Assembly: GCA_029204225.1 (NCBI GenBank)
Contig: CM055098.1
Coordinates: forward strand, 20,594,414 to 20,658,413
From: Diphasiastrum complanatum
Taxonomy: Eukaryota; Streptophyta; Lycopodiopsida; Lycopodiales; Lycopodiaceae
Direction of reading: 5' to 3'
DNA length: 64,000 bases
Each line of letters begins with the position of its first letter. Positions within the stretch are counted from its first letter, which is position 1. Under the pieces are notes generated by a model. That model had not been told where the DNA came from, did not search any database, and saw nothing but the letters and a program-made list of their open reading frames with translations. Below are positions 1 to 9,894 of this stretch, piece after piece. Position numbers and translations under genes: made by a program.

Positions 1-600
1 TAAAATCTTATTTTCCGTCTTACTTTTCAAACATTAAATTTAAGGTGTGTGTGTGTGTGCGTGTGTGTGTTTCATGCTACTAGTTTACAATTTGTGATAT
101 ATATTAGTTTATGTTTCATGCTTTTGTTCTCAAAGATTAACGACGTTTCATGGTAATTAGCTTTAAGTATGATGCCATTAGTTTATGTTTTATGCTTACT
201 AGTTCATGCTACTTTAATTCGTAGTATCTTAATTTATGTGTTATATTCATTTATGTTTCATGCCTTAGAGAGGGAGAGTGAGAGAGAGAGTGAGATTATA
301 AAAGAGTTAAAGGTAACCAACACTCTCAATTCTAGAAAGGTGTGTAGCTCTTCTTCTTCCATTAAAGGTGTGGTTCAAATGTTTCTTGTTGGAAGATAAG
401 TTCCACAAGAAAGCCCGAATGCTGCAAGGAGGGAGCATGTGGTGACATTTTGGAATAGGATCTAACCGTATGGTTCGGGAGGTTTTGATTAGCACTCTAT
501 TAATGTTCTCTTTTTTTTGTCTCTACGTTGTGTGTTTAGGGTGGGTGTGTGTGTGTGCGCGTTGTGCGCGTGTGTGTGAAGAGAAAGCGAGATATTGAGT
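1..600. repeat. AT-rich region with (GT)n microsatellites
   Basis: Alternating GT runs lie near 45-70 and 542-578. Between them the phrase 'agtttatgtttcatgc' recurs in degenerate form (around 105-120, 180-195 and 250-262), so the stretch is low-complexity. No credible coding region is seen; the short open frames have no recognisable motif. Confidence 0.6.
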
Positions 601-620
601 CATACCTATAGGCAAAATAC

Positions 621-647
621 GGAGTGAGAGAGAGAGAGAGAGGAGAG

Positions 648-678
<31 letters not shown>

Positions 679-793
679 GGGGAGAGAGAGAGTGAAGAGG
701 AGAGAGAGAGAGAGGAGAGAGGAGATAGGAGAGAGAGAGAGAGAGAGAGAGATGAGAGAGAGCTAGGAGAGGAGAGAGAGAGGAGAGAGGAAG
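621..793. repeat. Imperfect (GA)n minisatellite
   Basis: The tract is built from GA dinucleotides interrupted by GGA and GAA units. It gives meaningless Ser/Leu-rich frames on the opposite strand. It is simple-sequence DNA, not a gene. Confidence 0.9.
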
Positions 794-1049
794 ATGACAT
801 AACCGCATGGATTGGGCATTATAATTTTCACATTCGACTCTATTCAAGGTTCGAGTATCTTCATAGTCTGAGCTTTTATAGGTATTGAGTCAAAGCTAAG
901 GGGGCAATACCAGTATATAAAATCGATTTTCATCTATAATTAAATAAACCAGAAATCCTAAACCATCAACAGGGGATCCTAAGCTCCCCTAAAACCATCG
1001 GAAATGAAAATGAAGAACTATGATGAAAGATTTTGGACGTGCAATGAAT

Positions 1050-1618
1050 TCTTGGAATACTAATGATGACACAAACTCATTGACGATGCAAAGGGGACTT
1101 TACTGGTTCTGGAATCAAGTTGTCTATGCTGATTGGGTATTTCTTCTAGCTATGACACCACCAAAGAGGCCGATGGTTTGCAGGCCGTTGGCATTTTTTG
1201 AACCTCATGGTTCACCACATCGAAGAGAGAATAATGTTGCGGCTACTTCAAACTCAATAACTCTAAAATGTCGCATGAGGTTTATTTGGATTCAAACAAG
1301 TATCAATGTACTTTGACGGAGGAAGATCTTCTCTATTCTAGATCTTCCTCTATCACCGATGTTGACACTTGTTCAAATTTAGATGAACCACATGTAACCA
1401 CTTTGAGATATTGAGTTTAAAGTAGCAACATCATTTTCTCTCTTCGATGCCATGAACAGTCAGACTTAAGGACTACTAAGTGCTTACACACCTTCAATGT
1501 AGTCATAGAAGAGGCACCCCTTCATTACATACAAGTCACTTGTAGGGCTACTGAGGGTCTTTTGAGGTGTAATCCTCAATGGGGTTTAATTTGGATCATC
1601 ATTAATATTGCAACCAAA
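1050..1618. repeat. Long imperfect foldback (inverted repeat, arms about 285 bp)
   Basis: The sequence 'gaggaagatct' at about 1320-1330 is answered by 'agatcttcctc' at about 1341-1351, and pairing continues outward. The left arm reads 'catcgaagagagaataatg' near 1218; the reverse complement of the right arm reads 'catcgaagagagaaaatga' near 1450. The inner 115-130 bp of each arm pair well. Weaker similarity continues to about 1050 on the left and 1618 on the right, where a GA microsatellite starts. It could be a foldback or MITE-like element, or a young hairpin-RNA precursor. No transposon ends or target-site duplication were identified. Confidence 0.65.
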
Positions 1619-1653
1619 GAGAGAGAGAGAGAGAGAGAGAGAGAAGGAGAGAG

Positions 1654-1692
<39 letters not shown>
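1617..1692. repeat. (GA)n microsatellite
   Basis: A GA run with a few GGA interruptions, directly abutting the right end of the foldback. The Arg/Glu repeat frame it produces is not evidence of coding. Confidence 0.95.
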
Positions 1693-1698
<6 letters not shown>

Positions 1699-1762
1699 AA
1701 CTATTTTGGAGACTCTCATTGGTTGCAAACAATATTTTTTCCTCTTATTCCCTACCCATTAT

Positions 1763-2110
1763 GTCAGACAATGCATCCCCCTAGCAAGAGGTCAGGCCAT
1801 AGTCGTGGGTCATCTCGCTTTTTCTCTATGAGCAAGGATGAGGTCTTCAGCTACCTTGATTAGTTGCCTTCCTCGCAGCAGGATAGGCTATTAAATCGAC
1901 TGAGGGCTCGATTGAGTGGCTCGTAGTTCCATCAAAATAGTTGGGTACTCATCATCCCTCCGAGGAGATTCAATCAACTCCAAGGGTAGGCCACACACAT
2001 GCTTCCCCTTCCCATGAGGGTCACTCCGACGAAGGTCCCTCCCTCACCCCATGGCACTACTGCCCGTGCTTCTTCTCAACACTCTTGGGATAGGATGAGC
2101 TGCCTTGGTG
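1763..2110 (+). other. Possible decayed coding remnant, unidentified
   Basis: One forward frame reads as ordinary protein-like sequence with Ser/Arg-rich stretches and a segment like FSYLD-stop-LPSSQQDRLLNRL, broken by at least two stops. No domain is recognised. It may be a decayed transposon ORF. The following 2110-2520 holds nothing I can identify. Confidence 0.25.
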
Positions 2111-2524
2111 TCCCCTATTGTGGTAATTGTAACTGGAAATGAATTTTCAATGACAATTTTGATCGTCTCCTATCAAAAAATGCATTATCTCCTACAGAGT
2201 GACTTTTGGACAACAAAATTGCAAAAACCAGAATCATTAAGCGAGTGTCGCAAAACACAAACACATGTTATTAATAAAAAATAACTGATTGTAAATCATA
2301 CAAGATAGATAGATTACCTCACACGTAGTTTCATAAGTTTATCTTGTTTTCCAAGCCAATTAAAAAAATATTTGGCATTGTAAACTGCATACCATCCACA
2401 ACTAACATAGTTAGTTTGTTAGAGGACTGGTTCAAATTAACTTGTCGATTAGAAATAAAATTTCGTTTCAAAGAATAAGATGAAATATTGGATCAAAGCG
2501 CAATAGATAGAAATTTTTTACGAT

Positions 2525-2628
2525 CAATTACTAATTGATGTATCACCTATTTGGAAAAATTTAAACACTAACAAACTAAAAATCAAAATTTGCATACATG
2601 ATGTAACATACCTTAACACTATTCAATC
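2525..2628. repeat. Inverted repeat partner of 17387-17480
   Basis: The segment ending 'cataccttaacactattcaatcc' is similar to the reverse complement of 17387-17480, including the shared phrases 'tatcacctatttgg' and 'aaaatcaaaatttgcata'. Both copies sit next to GF1 fragments, so it may be intronic sequence of that family or a small mobile element that jumped in opposite orientation. Confidence 0.55.
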
Positions 2629-2633
2629 CAATT

Positions 2634-2756
2634 TGGTAGTAGTTAGATAGATCAAACTACACCATGTCAAGTTCTGATCGAATGGGATTGAGACTCCAAT
2701 CTTCCTCAACCTCAATCATAGCAAGAATGTGATTTTTATCATAGCAAGAATTGAAC
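2634..2756 (-). pseudogene. GF1 gene family, late exon fragment
   Basis: Read on the minus strand this encodes 'MIEVEEDWSLNPIRSELD', which matches the GF1 copies at 46539-46859 (VEVEEDWSLNYIRWEL) and 17526-17660 (IEIEEYWSLNQIRSKLD). It continues the GF1 exon found at 3346-3623, with a gypsy gag piece wedged between. The family is not one I recognise. Confidence 0.6.
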
Positions 2757-3345
2757 ACCAAACATTTTCCCGGCTAGGAAAAGTCTTTGCAAACTTTTCA
2801 GATTCTTTGTTCGCTTTACCATGGAATTCCTCCAAGACTTTAATCTTTTCATTGAGTTGAGACTGCATCTTTTCCCAACTGTATTTGCTGCTTTTGACCA
2901 AGTTTCTCGAAATCGTCGATCATCTTCTCTACTGTAGCATTGATATTCATTGATGCAATGGTGGTGATATTGTCGTGGTTTGCCCCTACTATAAGACAAC
3001 ATTCCAACATTTGGTTCAGCGTCAGAATATCCATTCTCCTCATGAATTGCATCGTCCATAGCGCTTTGTAACGTAACGTATTCATTATGGCGTTTCAGCT
3101 TGCATCTAATCCATTTAGGTAGACTTGCTAAAAACCACATAATCAAAGCATTGTCATTGATTAGATCGGGATCACACTCATATTTCAGGTGTTTAACCCA
3201 CTCAATATAATCTCGTACTGCATCTCTCTTTTTCATTTTAATGTTATTTAAAAGGAGAAAGAAGATCTTCCATAAATTTCCTGGGCTTAAATATTGTAAT
3301 GAGAGCGGCTTTAACCACTTCCCAATCTGTGCGTTCCACTCAATT
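2757..3345 (-). mobile_element. Ty3/gypsy gag fragment inserted in a GF1 exon
   Basis: The minus strand encodes a Retrotrans_gag-type segment: 'NIKMKKRDAVRDYIE', then 'FLASLPKWIRCKLK' and 'SAMDDAIHEE'. These match the gag of the forward gypsy element (NIKMRKDESVRDYIE, FMAGLPKSIRHEL, AMDDAIREE at 32440-32650). It stops near the first zinc-knuckle cysteine (NVWC). At least two frameshifts break it. There is no LTR or pol next to it, so this is an orphan fragment. Confidence 0.75.
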
Positions 3346-3623
3346 TTGTATTTTATCCATTTTTTATAAATACAGCAGCAAAATGAACATTTTTTTTCTA
3401 TGTGATATCTAAATGTCATTGATGATTTACAAACTCTACACTCAACTTGCTCATTTTGTTTTGTATTCCAATGATCATCCAACATCTCAACAAGCATTTC
3501 ATCACTTAGATCCTTACAAATAAACATTGCTTTTGTTCGATGAACATTGCATTTTGAAACAAAATCAACAAATATACTAAAAGGTAGATACCAACTCATG
3601 TATATATACTTTCCACGAGACAT
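3346..3623 (-). pseudogene. GF1 gene family, exon C fragment
   Basis: The minus frame starting at 3623 reads through 'FVDFVSKCNVHRTKAMFICK', 'LSDEMLVEMLDDHWNTKQNE' and 'FRYHIEKKCSF'. The same segment occurs at 17700-17940 (FFSKWNVHQMKTMSICKDLS) and in decayed form at 46780-47010. It is an unidentified protein family present in several broken copies in this window. Confidence 0.6.
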
Positions 3624-3844
3624 ATTTCATGACTGGCGCGATGTCAGCGATGATTGCAAGAATCATGTCGTTGATTAGTTGCGTAGTAAGTTCCCAGTCC
3701 CATTCGAGAAAATGGAGTTTGCACGAAAATGGATGAAGAACTGCATGGGATCAAAGATGAGCCAATGCAAATCGGAGATTTGAAATACAGTGAGATCTTG
3801 GCAGAGGTAGCCCTCCTACTTGGATAAAGAGGACTGGATGAGGC

Positions 3845-3945
3845 GGATTTCTATCGTACACATCGAGGGGGTCGGCTCCATCAAGGTATCCCATATAGGT
3901 ATGCTGTGGGCGACGCTTCCCTTGATCAAGAATGATAATTTCTAA
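3845..3945 (-). pseudogene. Short duplicated exon piece of the coiled-coil ORF, fused to the acidic ORF
   Basis: The minus strand encodes 'EIIILDQG' followed by 'HTYMGYLDGADPLDVYDRNP'. This is nearly identical to the start of the coiled-coil ORF at 9380-9490 and 44310-44420. Here it follows in frame after the acidic ORF (SALEEDSEL then EIIILDQG), with the junction at about 3942. That point is also the left edge of the large duplication, so a rearrangement breakpoint created a fused reading frame. Confidence 0.7.
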
Positions 3946-4850
3946 TTCTGAATCTTCCTCTAATGCTGAAGTCGCATCTGTAGAATAATCTTCTACCTCT
4001 GCATTGTCTTTCAGATCTTCTTCTTCAATGATTGCACTATCTTCGAAGTCTTGTTCTCTCACCGCATCATCTTCGTACTCTTCCTCTACCGCTGCATGCA
4101 CTTCTACCGCTGCTGTATCAGCCTGATCGTCTTGTAGAATATTCTTTGCAATTGCAACATGTTCCGAGTCTTCCCAGTCTTCTTTAACAGCTGCACCATC
4201 TTTCGGAACCCGCTCTTCCATTGCAAGTATCCCTTCAAAATCCTCTTTTGTCGCTACATACATTTCCCGATATATATCTACTACTGTAACATCCTCCCAA
4301 TCGGTCTCGATTGCTGTACCACCTTTGGGTTCTTGTCCTAGTGCCTCTACTGCTTCTGATGCACCAACTTGAACTCCAGTCTCTTGCAACAAATCGTAAT
4401 CATTCTCTACCCAATGCATAATCATCTGATTCTTGGTGTACTCCTGCATCATTTCTTATAGCTACCCCTACTGCTATACCGTCTTCTGACGACAGTATCC
4501 GCTCATTTGCTTGTGCATCTCCACTTTCCTTTGAATCCTCCTTTTCTGATGCTGTATCATCTAGCCCGTAGTCATTCCCAAGTGCTGCATCACCAATTGC
4601 CGAAAGTGGATACTCCTGCTCTTCTTCGCATCCTAGTGCCGCTGCAACATCATTTGATGAACCCACCATATTCTTGCCGCTCTCCTTCTTCGTAATCGCG
4701 TCGATGAAAAACACTTTGTTGAGCTCCTTCTTCTTCTTCCTCTACAGCTTGCTGCGTATTTGCTTCTGGTGCCGCAACAGCCAACCTTCTCCTCTTTCGA
4801 CCGGCATGCAGCATCTGAATATCATCAATATTCGACAAAGCTCTCCTCAT
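3946..4850 (-). pseudogene. Acidic ORF, copy 1 (two frameshifts)
   Basis: This is the counterpart of the open 341-codon frame at 38747-39772. The start is basic (AGRKRRRLAVAAPEA, a possible nuclear-localisation cluster) and the rest is dominated by Glu, Asp and Ala with repeated phrases such as 'KEDWEDSEH' and 'EEEYEDDAV'. Two single-C insertions in CCC runs, near 4662 and 4410, shift the frame, so the protein is split into three. At its 3' end it runs into the EIIILDQG piece. No family is recognised. Copy 2 lacks both insertions, so these are changes private to copy 1. Confidence 0.75.
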
Positions 4851-6082
4851 ATTTTGCTAGTATTCTTATGAACACAAGGAAGCCAACAGATTGCGATCCA
4901 CACCCAGCAAAAACCAGAGTACGCTACCTTTTGTATGCTGATCGCTCTCACAGAAAGTGATATATGTATTTGGATTATGGATTTTCTTTGCTTTTTGATG
5001 ATTTGCGTTGGCCAAAAACTATCTACACGGTTTTTAGGTTTTTAAAGGACGTGTGTAAAGTTCAAAAATAAGCTCATGCACAACACAAGCATGGAGGGAA
5101 TTTCATGTGGTAATATCATAGCCTAGAGACCTCCAAGGAGTCAAAGTAGAGCTTACATGGTCCAATGCTAGAAATTATTTTCTTTAAGGCTTTTTCAACT
5201 TCGACAAGGCAAACAGTTTGCCCGGCCCTTTCACTTGCCAACTATTCTTTAACCTTGGCAAGTGAGTTAATAGACCATTCCCTTTTAAACATCCCTACTT
5301 ATTGCATATCTTCATGTACCAAGTGATTCTTGGTTAGATGTTGAGTTCTTTCATTTTTCAAGCACCACTTTTGAGGCTTAATTGTCTAAAGCTCTTAACT
5401 TCCATGCTTTTGTTCTCAAGCTTCCTTCTGCACTCAAGTTGTGCCCATTGCCTCATACCTCTACATGCAAGCTTTAGTTCCCATGTACCTAGGCTTTGAA
5501 TAATTCCAACAAAGAAGAAAAACTTTTTCTTAGGAAAGTGTTTATTTTTTTTTTTGCAAGGGGCTAGCTCTTTCTTTGAAAGGGCCAAGAATCCACACCG
5601 TAGTTTGTGAATGCTTGTGGAAGGAACATGAGTTTGATGAAATGCTTGTTGGAGAATTGACTAATACAAATGTAATAGTGACCATGTCAATCAAGCATAA
5701 GCTTATGATAGTAGTTATGTTCTTTATGATCAATCACAAAGGTCCACTCCTTTGACGAATCAATCATAATTGTTCTGCTTGCTCTTTAAGCTCAATGCAT
5801 CTACATGCGTGATCAAATCCATGTGAAACTCAAGTACCAAAAATTTTTGTATTGGGAACTAATGATAGGTATATGCATTCAAACCATTTAATATGGAAAA
5901 TAACGATGCTATCATTTCTATTGATTCATGACTTGATAGACATTGTGCTTGGAATTGAGGCGGAACCTCAACTTGCACAGATAGCACTCAAGATTTTTGG
6001 ATTACTATTCCCTCTCTCCCTAGTCCTATAGCTAATCAAAGTTTGCCATTCATTTGTTGTATATAATTATTCGTACAGTCGC

Positions 6083-6200
6083 ACAGTCTACAAACATACA
6101 CAAGTTATTTGACAGCCTACAGAAATACACGAGATTGTCTAACAGTTTGTAGCAATACATGAGATTGTCTAACAGTCTGTAGAAATAACGAGAATCGCCA
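6083..6200. repeat. 30-bp tandem array, about four units
   Basis: Units of the form 'acagtctgtagaaatacacg' plus 'agattgtcta' repeat head to tail, with the first unit more diverged. Copy 1 has a 2-bp loss in the last unit ('aaataacgag' against 'aaatacacgag'). The array encodes a 10-residue repeat on the minus strand in copy 2, which I take to be incidental. Confidence 0.8.
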
Positions 6201-6639
6201 ACAAGTGTCTACACGACAAAATATCAAATCGATAACTGTCAAGATTGAATTTCATTTTCTATCAACGTTAGGTGGCCATATACACAAGTTCAAATAGAAG
6301 ATTATGTATCACAACAATATCGTGACCACAATTTGTGTACTCACATGAGTCAACTTTATGTTTGATGTTGACTAATCAAAAAATAAAGTGCAATTGCATC
6401 TGTGAGAAATGTTATTAATATGGCAATAAGTTGCAATACATCGTAATGTCTCACTTATTCATTCCTTGTTATCATGTGTCGCATCATCATGATACAAATC
6501 CGCCAAACCAAATGAGCTATCTCGAATTCTACGCAAACATCTCTTATAGCTTCGTTATTAGTAAGTTAATCTTCACAAGCTGATGGCGATGGTGACAACG
6601 AGGAGATCAAGAAGCTGTTTCGTGCGACATCGATCCATC

Positions 6640-7060
6640 AGATGATGATTAAACATGCTCAAACAATCCACTGTTTCAAAATTTTGGTTGCATCCTTTTT
6701 TTTAAAAAAAGGAACGTCTTGTAAAAGCAAAAAAAAAAAATTTCTTTTCAATCTTATTGGAAGGCTAGGATTTTTGGTCTTCAGAGTTTCATTAGGAAGG
6801 AAATCTTATCTGAGATATTAGTACAACATGTATATATGCTATGAGTATTGACATATTAGTTGTCTTGTATTTCTTTCATTGGGAATCATCGTTTTATAAA
6901 ATACCAATCATTTTATTTTTCTTTCCTTACATATTTATATCCATCCAATATAAAATGAGAGCCAATGGAATCTCTTGCATGTACCTTAGATGTATTGCAC
7001 TTTCATATTGAGAAATTGCAATATAAAGGAAGAACTGCATAGATCTTGCTAATTGTGGTA
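6640..7060 (+). pseudogene. GF1 exon A/B fragment inside the TIR element, copy 1
   Basis: The sequence 'caatcttattggaaggc' near 6749 and the following frame 'FGLQSFIRKEILSEILVQHV' match GF1 exon A at 38397-38490. 'atttatatccatcc' at about 6946 opens exon B, with 'LYPSNI', 'SLA', 'TLDVLH' and 'LQYKGRTA' still readable. The acceptor before exon B has lost its CAG (it reads 'cttacat'), and stops interrupt the frame. It is more diverged than the 38.2-kb and 47.7-kb copies. Confidence 0.65.
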
Positions 7061-7199
7061 AAATAAGATGCAAGTATTAATTAATCAAATGCCACATGAA
7101 ATTATCTCCATGCTTGTCTTGTGCGTGAGCTTATTTTTGAACTTTACACACATCCTTTAAAAACCTAGACACAGTGTTACCTCAGGTTTTCTTTGTATT

Positions 7200-7420
7200 T
7201 TGGAGGTACCTCCAAAAGCACAATTCTTATATGAATTTTGTGTGAGCATTCTTCTCACAATCCTCAATTGGACATCCTATAAAGATTTGACACATAGCAC
7301 ATGAGCATTGTAGTGGAATGTTCAAATGGACAACCAATGATGCCTTGCCACATAGCCCATGGACATTACGGTCGAATGTGCATCTCCTATGTGGCAGCTC
7401 GTCATTGGTTGCCCGCATAC
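7200..7420. repeat. Short tandem and inverted repeats
   Basis: Two units of about 60 bp sit side by side (from 'ggacatcctataaag' and 'ggacaaccaatgatg', each followed by a 'cacatagc' box). The segment 'caaccaatgatgccttgccacat' is also inverted at about 7390-7412 as 'atgtggcagctcgtcattggttg', giving a small hairpin. No coding is supported here. 7420-7990 holds an A-run, a short GC-rich patch with a C12 run near 7660, and nothing else I recognise. Confidence 0.5.
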
Positions 7421-7989
7421 ACCATCAAAAAGTTTTTTTAAGAAAAAATGTATTGTGCTAAAAATGTGAAAACCAAAAAAAAAAAAAATCAAAAATATAA
7501 AAGCTGATAGAAAATGTCAAAAAAAAAAAAATCGTGCCCACCTTCTCATGTGTGGCAATACATAGGGGAAGGCCCTCTTCTCCTCGAGCCTTCTGCCTGC
7601 TCGAGCTTTCGCCCTTGGGCGGTGTGCCCTCCCACTGTGGGAAACCCTTGAGGGAGGGTCTCCCCCCCCCCCTCGTATCTTGTGAGCACGTGACAGTATC
7701 ACCCCATGTGTTTCGAATAACGTAATGAGTGAAAAGTATGCATTCAAACAAATATGTTTGACCATATGTTTGGGTGTTGCACGCTCGAACTATCCAAGCA
7801 AAGCCACTATACACCCTTCAACCTTCCGTTTTTTTTCATTAACACCTTTCACAGCCAAGTCCACATCTCATCCATTCACAGCTAGGTCCCTCGCATCTTG
7901 CAATAGGGTCCGTTTGGGAGCATTGCCACTCTTCCACTTGCATGTTGGGATGTCGTCATTGCTGCTCAGTAATAAATTTGTGCCATGGT

Positions 7990-8559
7990 TAACTAGTCCT
8001 TACGTTTGAGACTAGGGAAAGGGGTGTTGGGATCAAAAAACAAGGGACCCAAGGAGCGATCCCAATGGAACTCGAGAGTACTAAGGAAAGCATGCTCCTT
8101 GGAGTTGAGCGCCACTTGCCGCATCATGGAATCAACCGATTGGTGGCGCCTGTGATGAAACTGCTCCAAGGCGTACTAGAAATTTGCTGGTCCTTCCAGG
8201 TCCTGGAGTTTGGAATGATGGGCCAATTTGGTGGTGCACTGGCATTATCTTGTTTTTCGGGCCATGGGTAGATAGCGGGGGTTCACACGCAGATACCTGG
8301 AAATCCGAAAATATTCGTCCCAAACTTTTTGTCGTCCTTGAAGAGGACATTGCACCATATGTGTTGGGGTGCTAGCTACTCGATGATCTGTTCTTCCTTG
8401 CCTTTGATTTCAGCTGTGGAGCATGGCAATACATATCCCCCTCGCATCTAGTCTTCTGGATAAGTGGCCTCGTACTCTTGGATGGATTCTTCAAGAGACT
8501 GTGGTTTCTTGAAGATAGTTCTGTGTCGTGGCTTGGCTTTGTTGTGCGTGAATCACCAA
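7990..8559 (-). other. Possible 3' continuation of the coiled-coil ORF
   Basis: On the minus strand several frame segments look protein-like, for example 'HIWCNVLFKDDKKFGTNIFG' and 'NWPIIPNSRTWKDQQI', but they are interrupted by stops and frame changes. The segment lies directly downstream of the Pro/Ala-rich end of the coiled-coil ORF and may be its decayed C-terminal half. No domain is recognised. The copy at 42910-43479 has the same organisation. Confidence 0.3.
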
Positions 8560-9545
8560 GAGACAGAAGGTTCGGTGTGGCGGCAGCCGCAAATGATCTC
8601 CCTTGATAATGTCGTCAATAGAAAAGGACGCATCAAAGTCAACATTGGCCAGATTTGAGGCTTGTGCGCTGGCTGGTGGGGTGCTTTGAGGTGTGGCAGG
8701 AGGTTCTTTGGTCGCAAGCAAAGCATTAAGCTATTTTTCTAATTCTATGTTCTGTTTCTCCAACCCAGTAATTACCTCAATGAATAATTGGGTATATTCA
8801 AAATGTTGAGCTTCAAAATTTTGAACGTCGTATGACAAGTCTGAAATTTGGCTAAGAGCTCATTGTATTTTTCTACGGGGAACAGAGAGGAATTTGGTTG
8901 AGGTGGAACTAAAAGATAGAAATCAATCATTTGTTTTTGGTTGGCGCACATTTTTTCCAGGTTTTGATGATCGCTTCTTTTCCAAGAGTTATATTGATTT
9001 GGTGTGAGGTCCACTGCTTTTCTGCCTGGAGTTGGGCGTCATGGTGTTTCTGTGCCTGTTGCAATGTTGAGGCCAGCTGTTGGTGTGATTGGATGCTAGA
9101 ACGCATTGCAGCATTGTGTCCATCTGCTTCCTTGCGTGATCCGCTTCTTGTTGCAATTGTTGGTTGTGGAGCTCAAGGTCATGTTTAGCTTTCATTGCTA
9201 ACTCTGCTCGGCGATGGTGGTGGAGTCAATCTTGCAACAACCAGTTGAGATCCTTGAGTAGACCGTGCGCATGAGAAAGTGCATTGGCCACTGGGACATC
9301 AACCTCCTCTGGTGGCTTGCCAAAATCTGGGATTGTGTGGATGGCTCTAGATGGGGTGCTTGAGCTTCTACGTTCTGAGGCGGATTTCTATTGTACACAT
9401 CGAGGGAGTCGGCTCCATCAAGGTATCCCATATAGGTATGCATGGGCGACCTTTCCCCTTGATCAAGAATGATAATTTCTTCTCCTTGAGTGTCTGGAGC
9501 CTCTTTGGCAATATCTACTACCATAGTATCTTTAGACTGATCTTC
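8560..9545 (-). pseudogene. Coiled-coil ORF, copy 1 (broken)
   Basis: Reading from 9545 leftward, the frame begins 'DTMVVDIAKEAPDTQGEE', then 'LDGADSLDVYNRNPP', then, after a frame change, 'PDFGKPPEEVDVPVANALSH'. A Gln/Ala/His-rich helical segment follows (ELHNQQLQQEADHARKQMD) with heptad-like spacing. Further down are 'FEAQHFEYTQLFIEVITG', 'EKQNIELEK' and a Pro/Ala-rich tail. One internal stop (WLLQD-stop) is shared with copy 2. Copy 1 also lacks a short stretch present in copy 2 (44029-44043 region, QQEMDAMRSS). The protein would be a long coiled coil of unknown role; a gag-like structural protein is possible but unproven. Confidence 0.5.
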
Positions 9546-9894
9546 GATAGTTGTGTGCCTCTATTAAAGAAAATATGGGCCCAAAGAGGGCCCTATAAGA
9601 AATGCCATGTAGGAGAGAGAAAAATAAATATACATGTAAATGAATGCACCTTAGTTTAGTCACATCAAACTTCACTGGTGCTTAACCATAATTAAACTAT
9701 AATTTTAAATATGCTGAAATATTCCCTCCCAGTAGTTGGGAACACTTAAAAATTTGAATTAGGAGCGATATTTCTGAGCCAAAGCCTACGCCATATCTAT
9801 CTCCAACCGAGTCGTTAGCGCCATCTCCTGCTCTGTTATTGTCATTGTGTCATTTGTTACTATACTACTGTACTGATGACAAAGCTTTATCACT

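Larger units (their letters stand above)
5036..7167. mobile_element. Putative TIR element carrying a GF1 fragment, copy 1
   Basis: A 75-bp inverted repeat frames the segment: 5036-5110 starts 'aggtttttaaaggac', and 7092-7167 ends 'catcctttaaaaacct' with matching sequence throughout, at about 90% identity by eye. Inside are a 30-bp tandem array and a forward GF1 exon A/B fragment (6640-7060). An element with terminal inverted repeats around captured gene sequence resembles a Pack-MULE-type non-autonomous transposon. I found no transposase and no convincing target-site duplication. Confidence 0.5.

Noticed and set aside
606-847. Ser/Leu- or Arg/Glu-repeat open frames over GA/CT tracts (also 1562-1831, 29043-29348, 57240-57518)
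   Set aside because: They are read-through of dinucleotide repeats; no flanking coding signal.
6083-6200. CRISPR-like array
   Set aside because: 30-bp units are directly adjacent without spacers, only four and diverged; this is a plant minisatellite.
7458-7814. Overlapping 82-118-codon frames on both strands around the C-run
   Set aside because: No motif; the two duplication copies differ in C-run length and frame, so no selection on coding.
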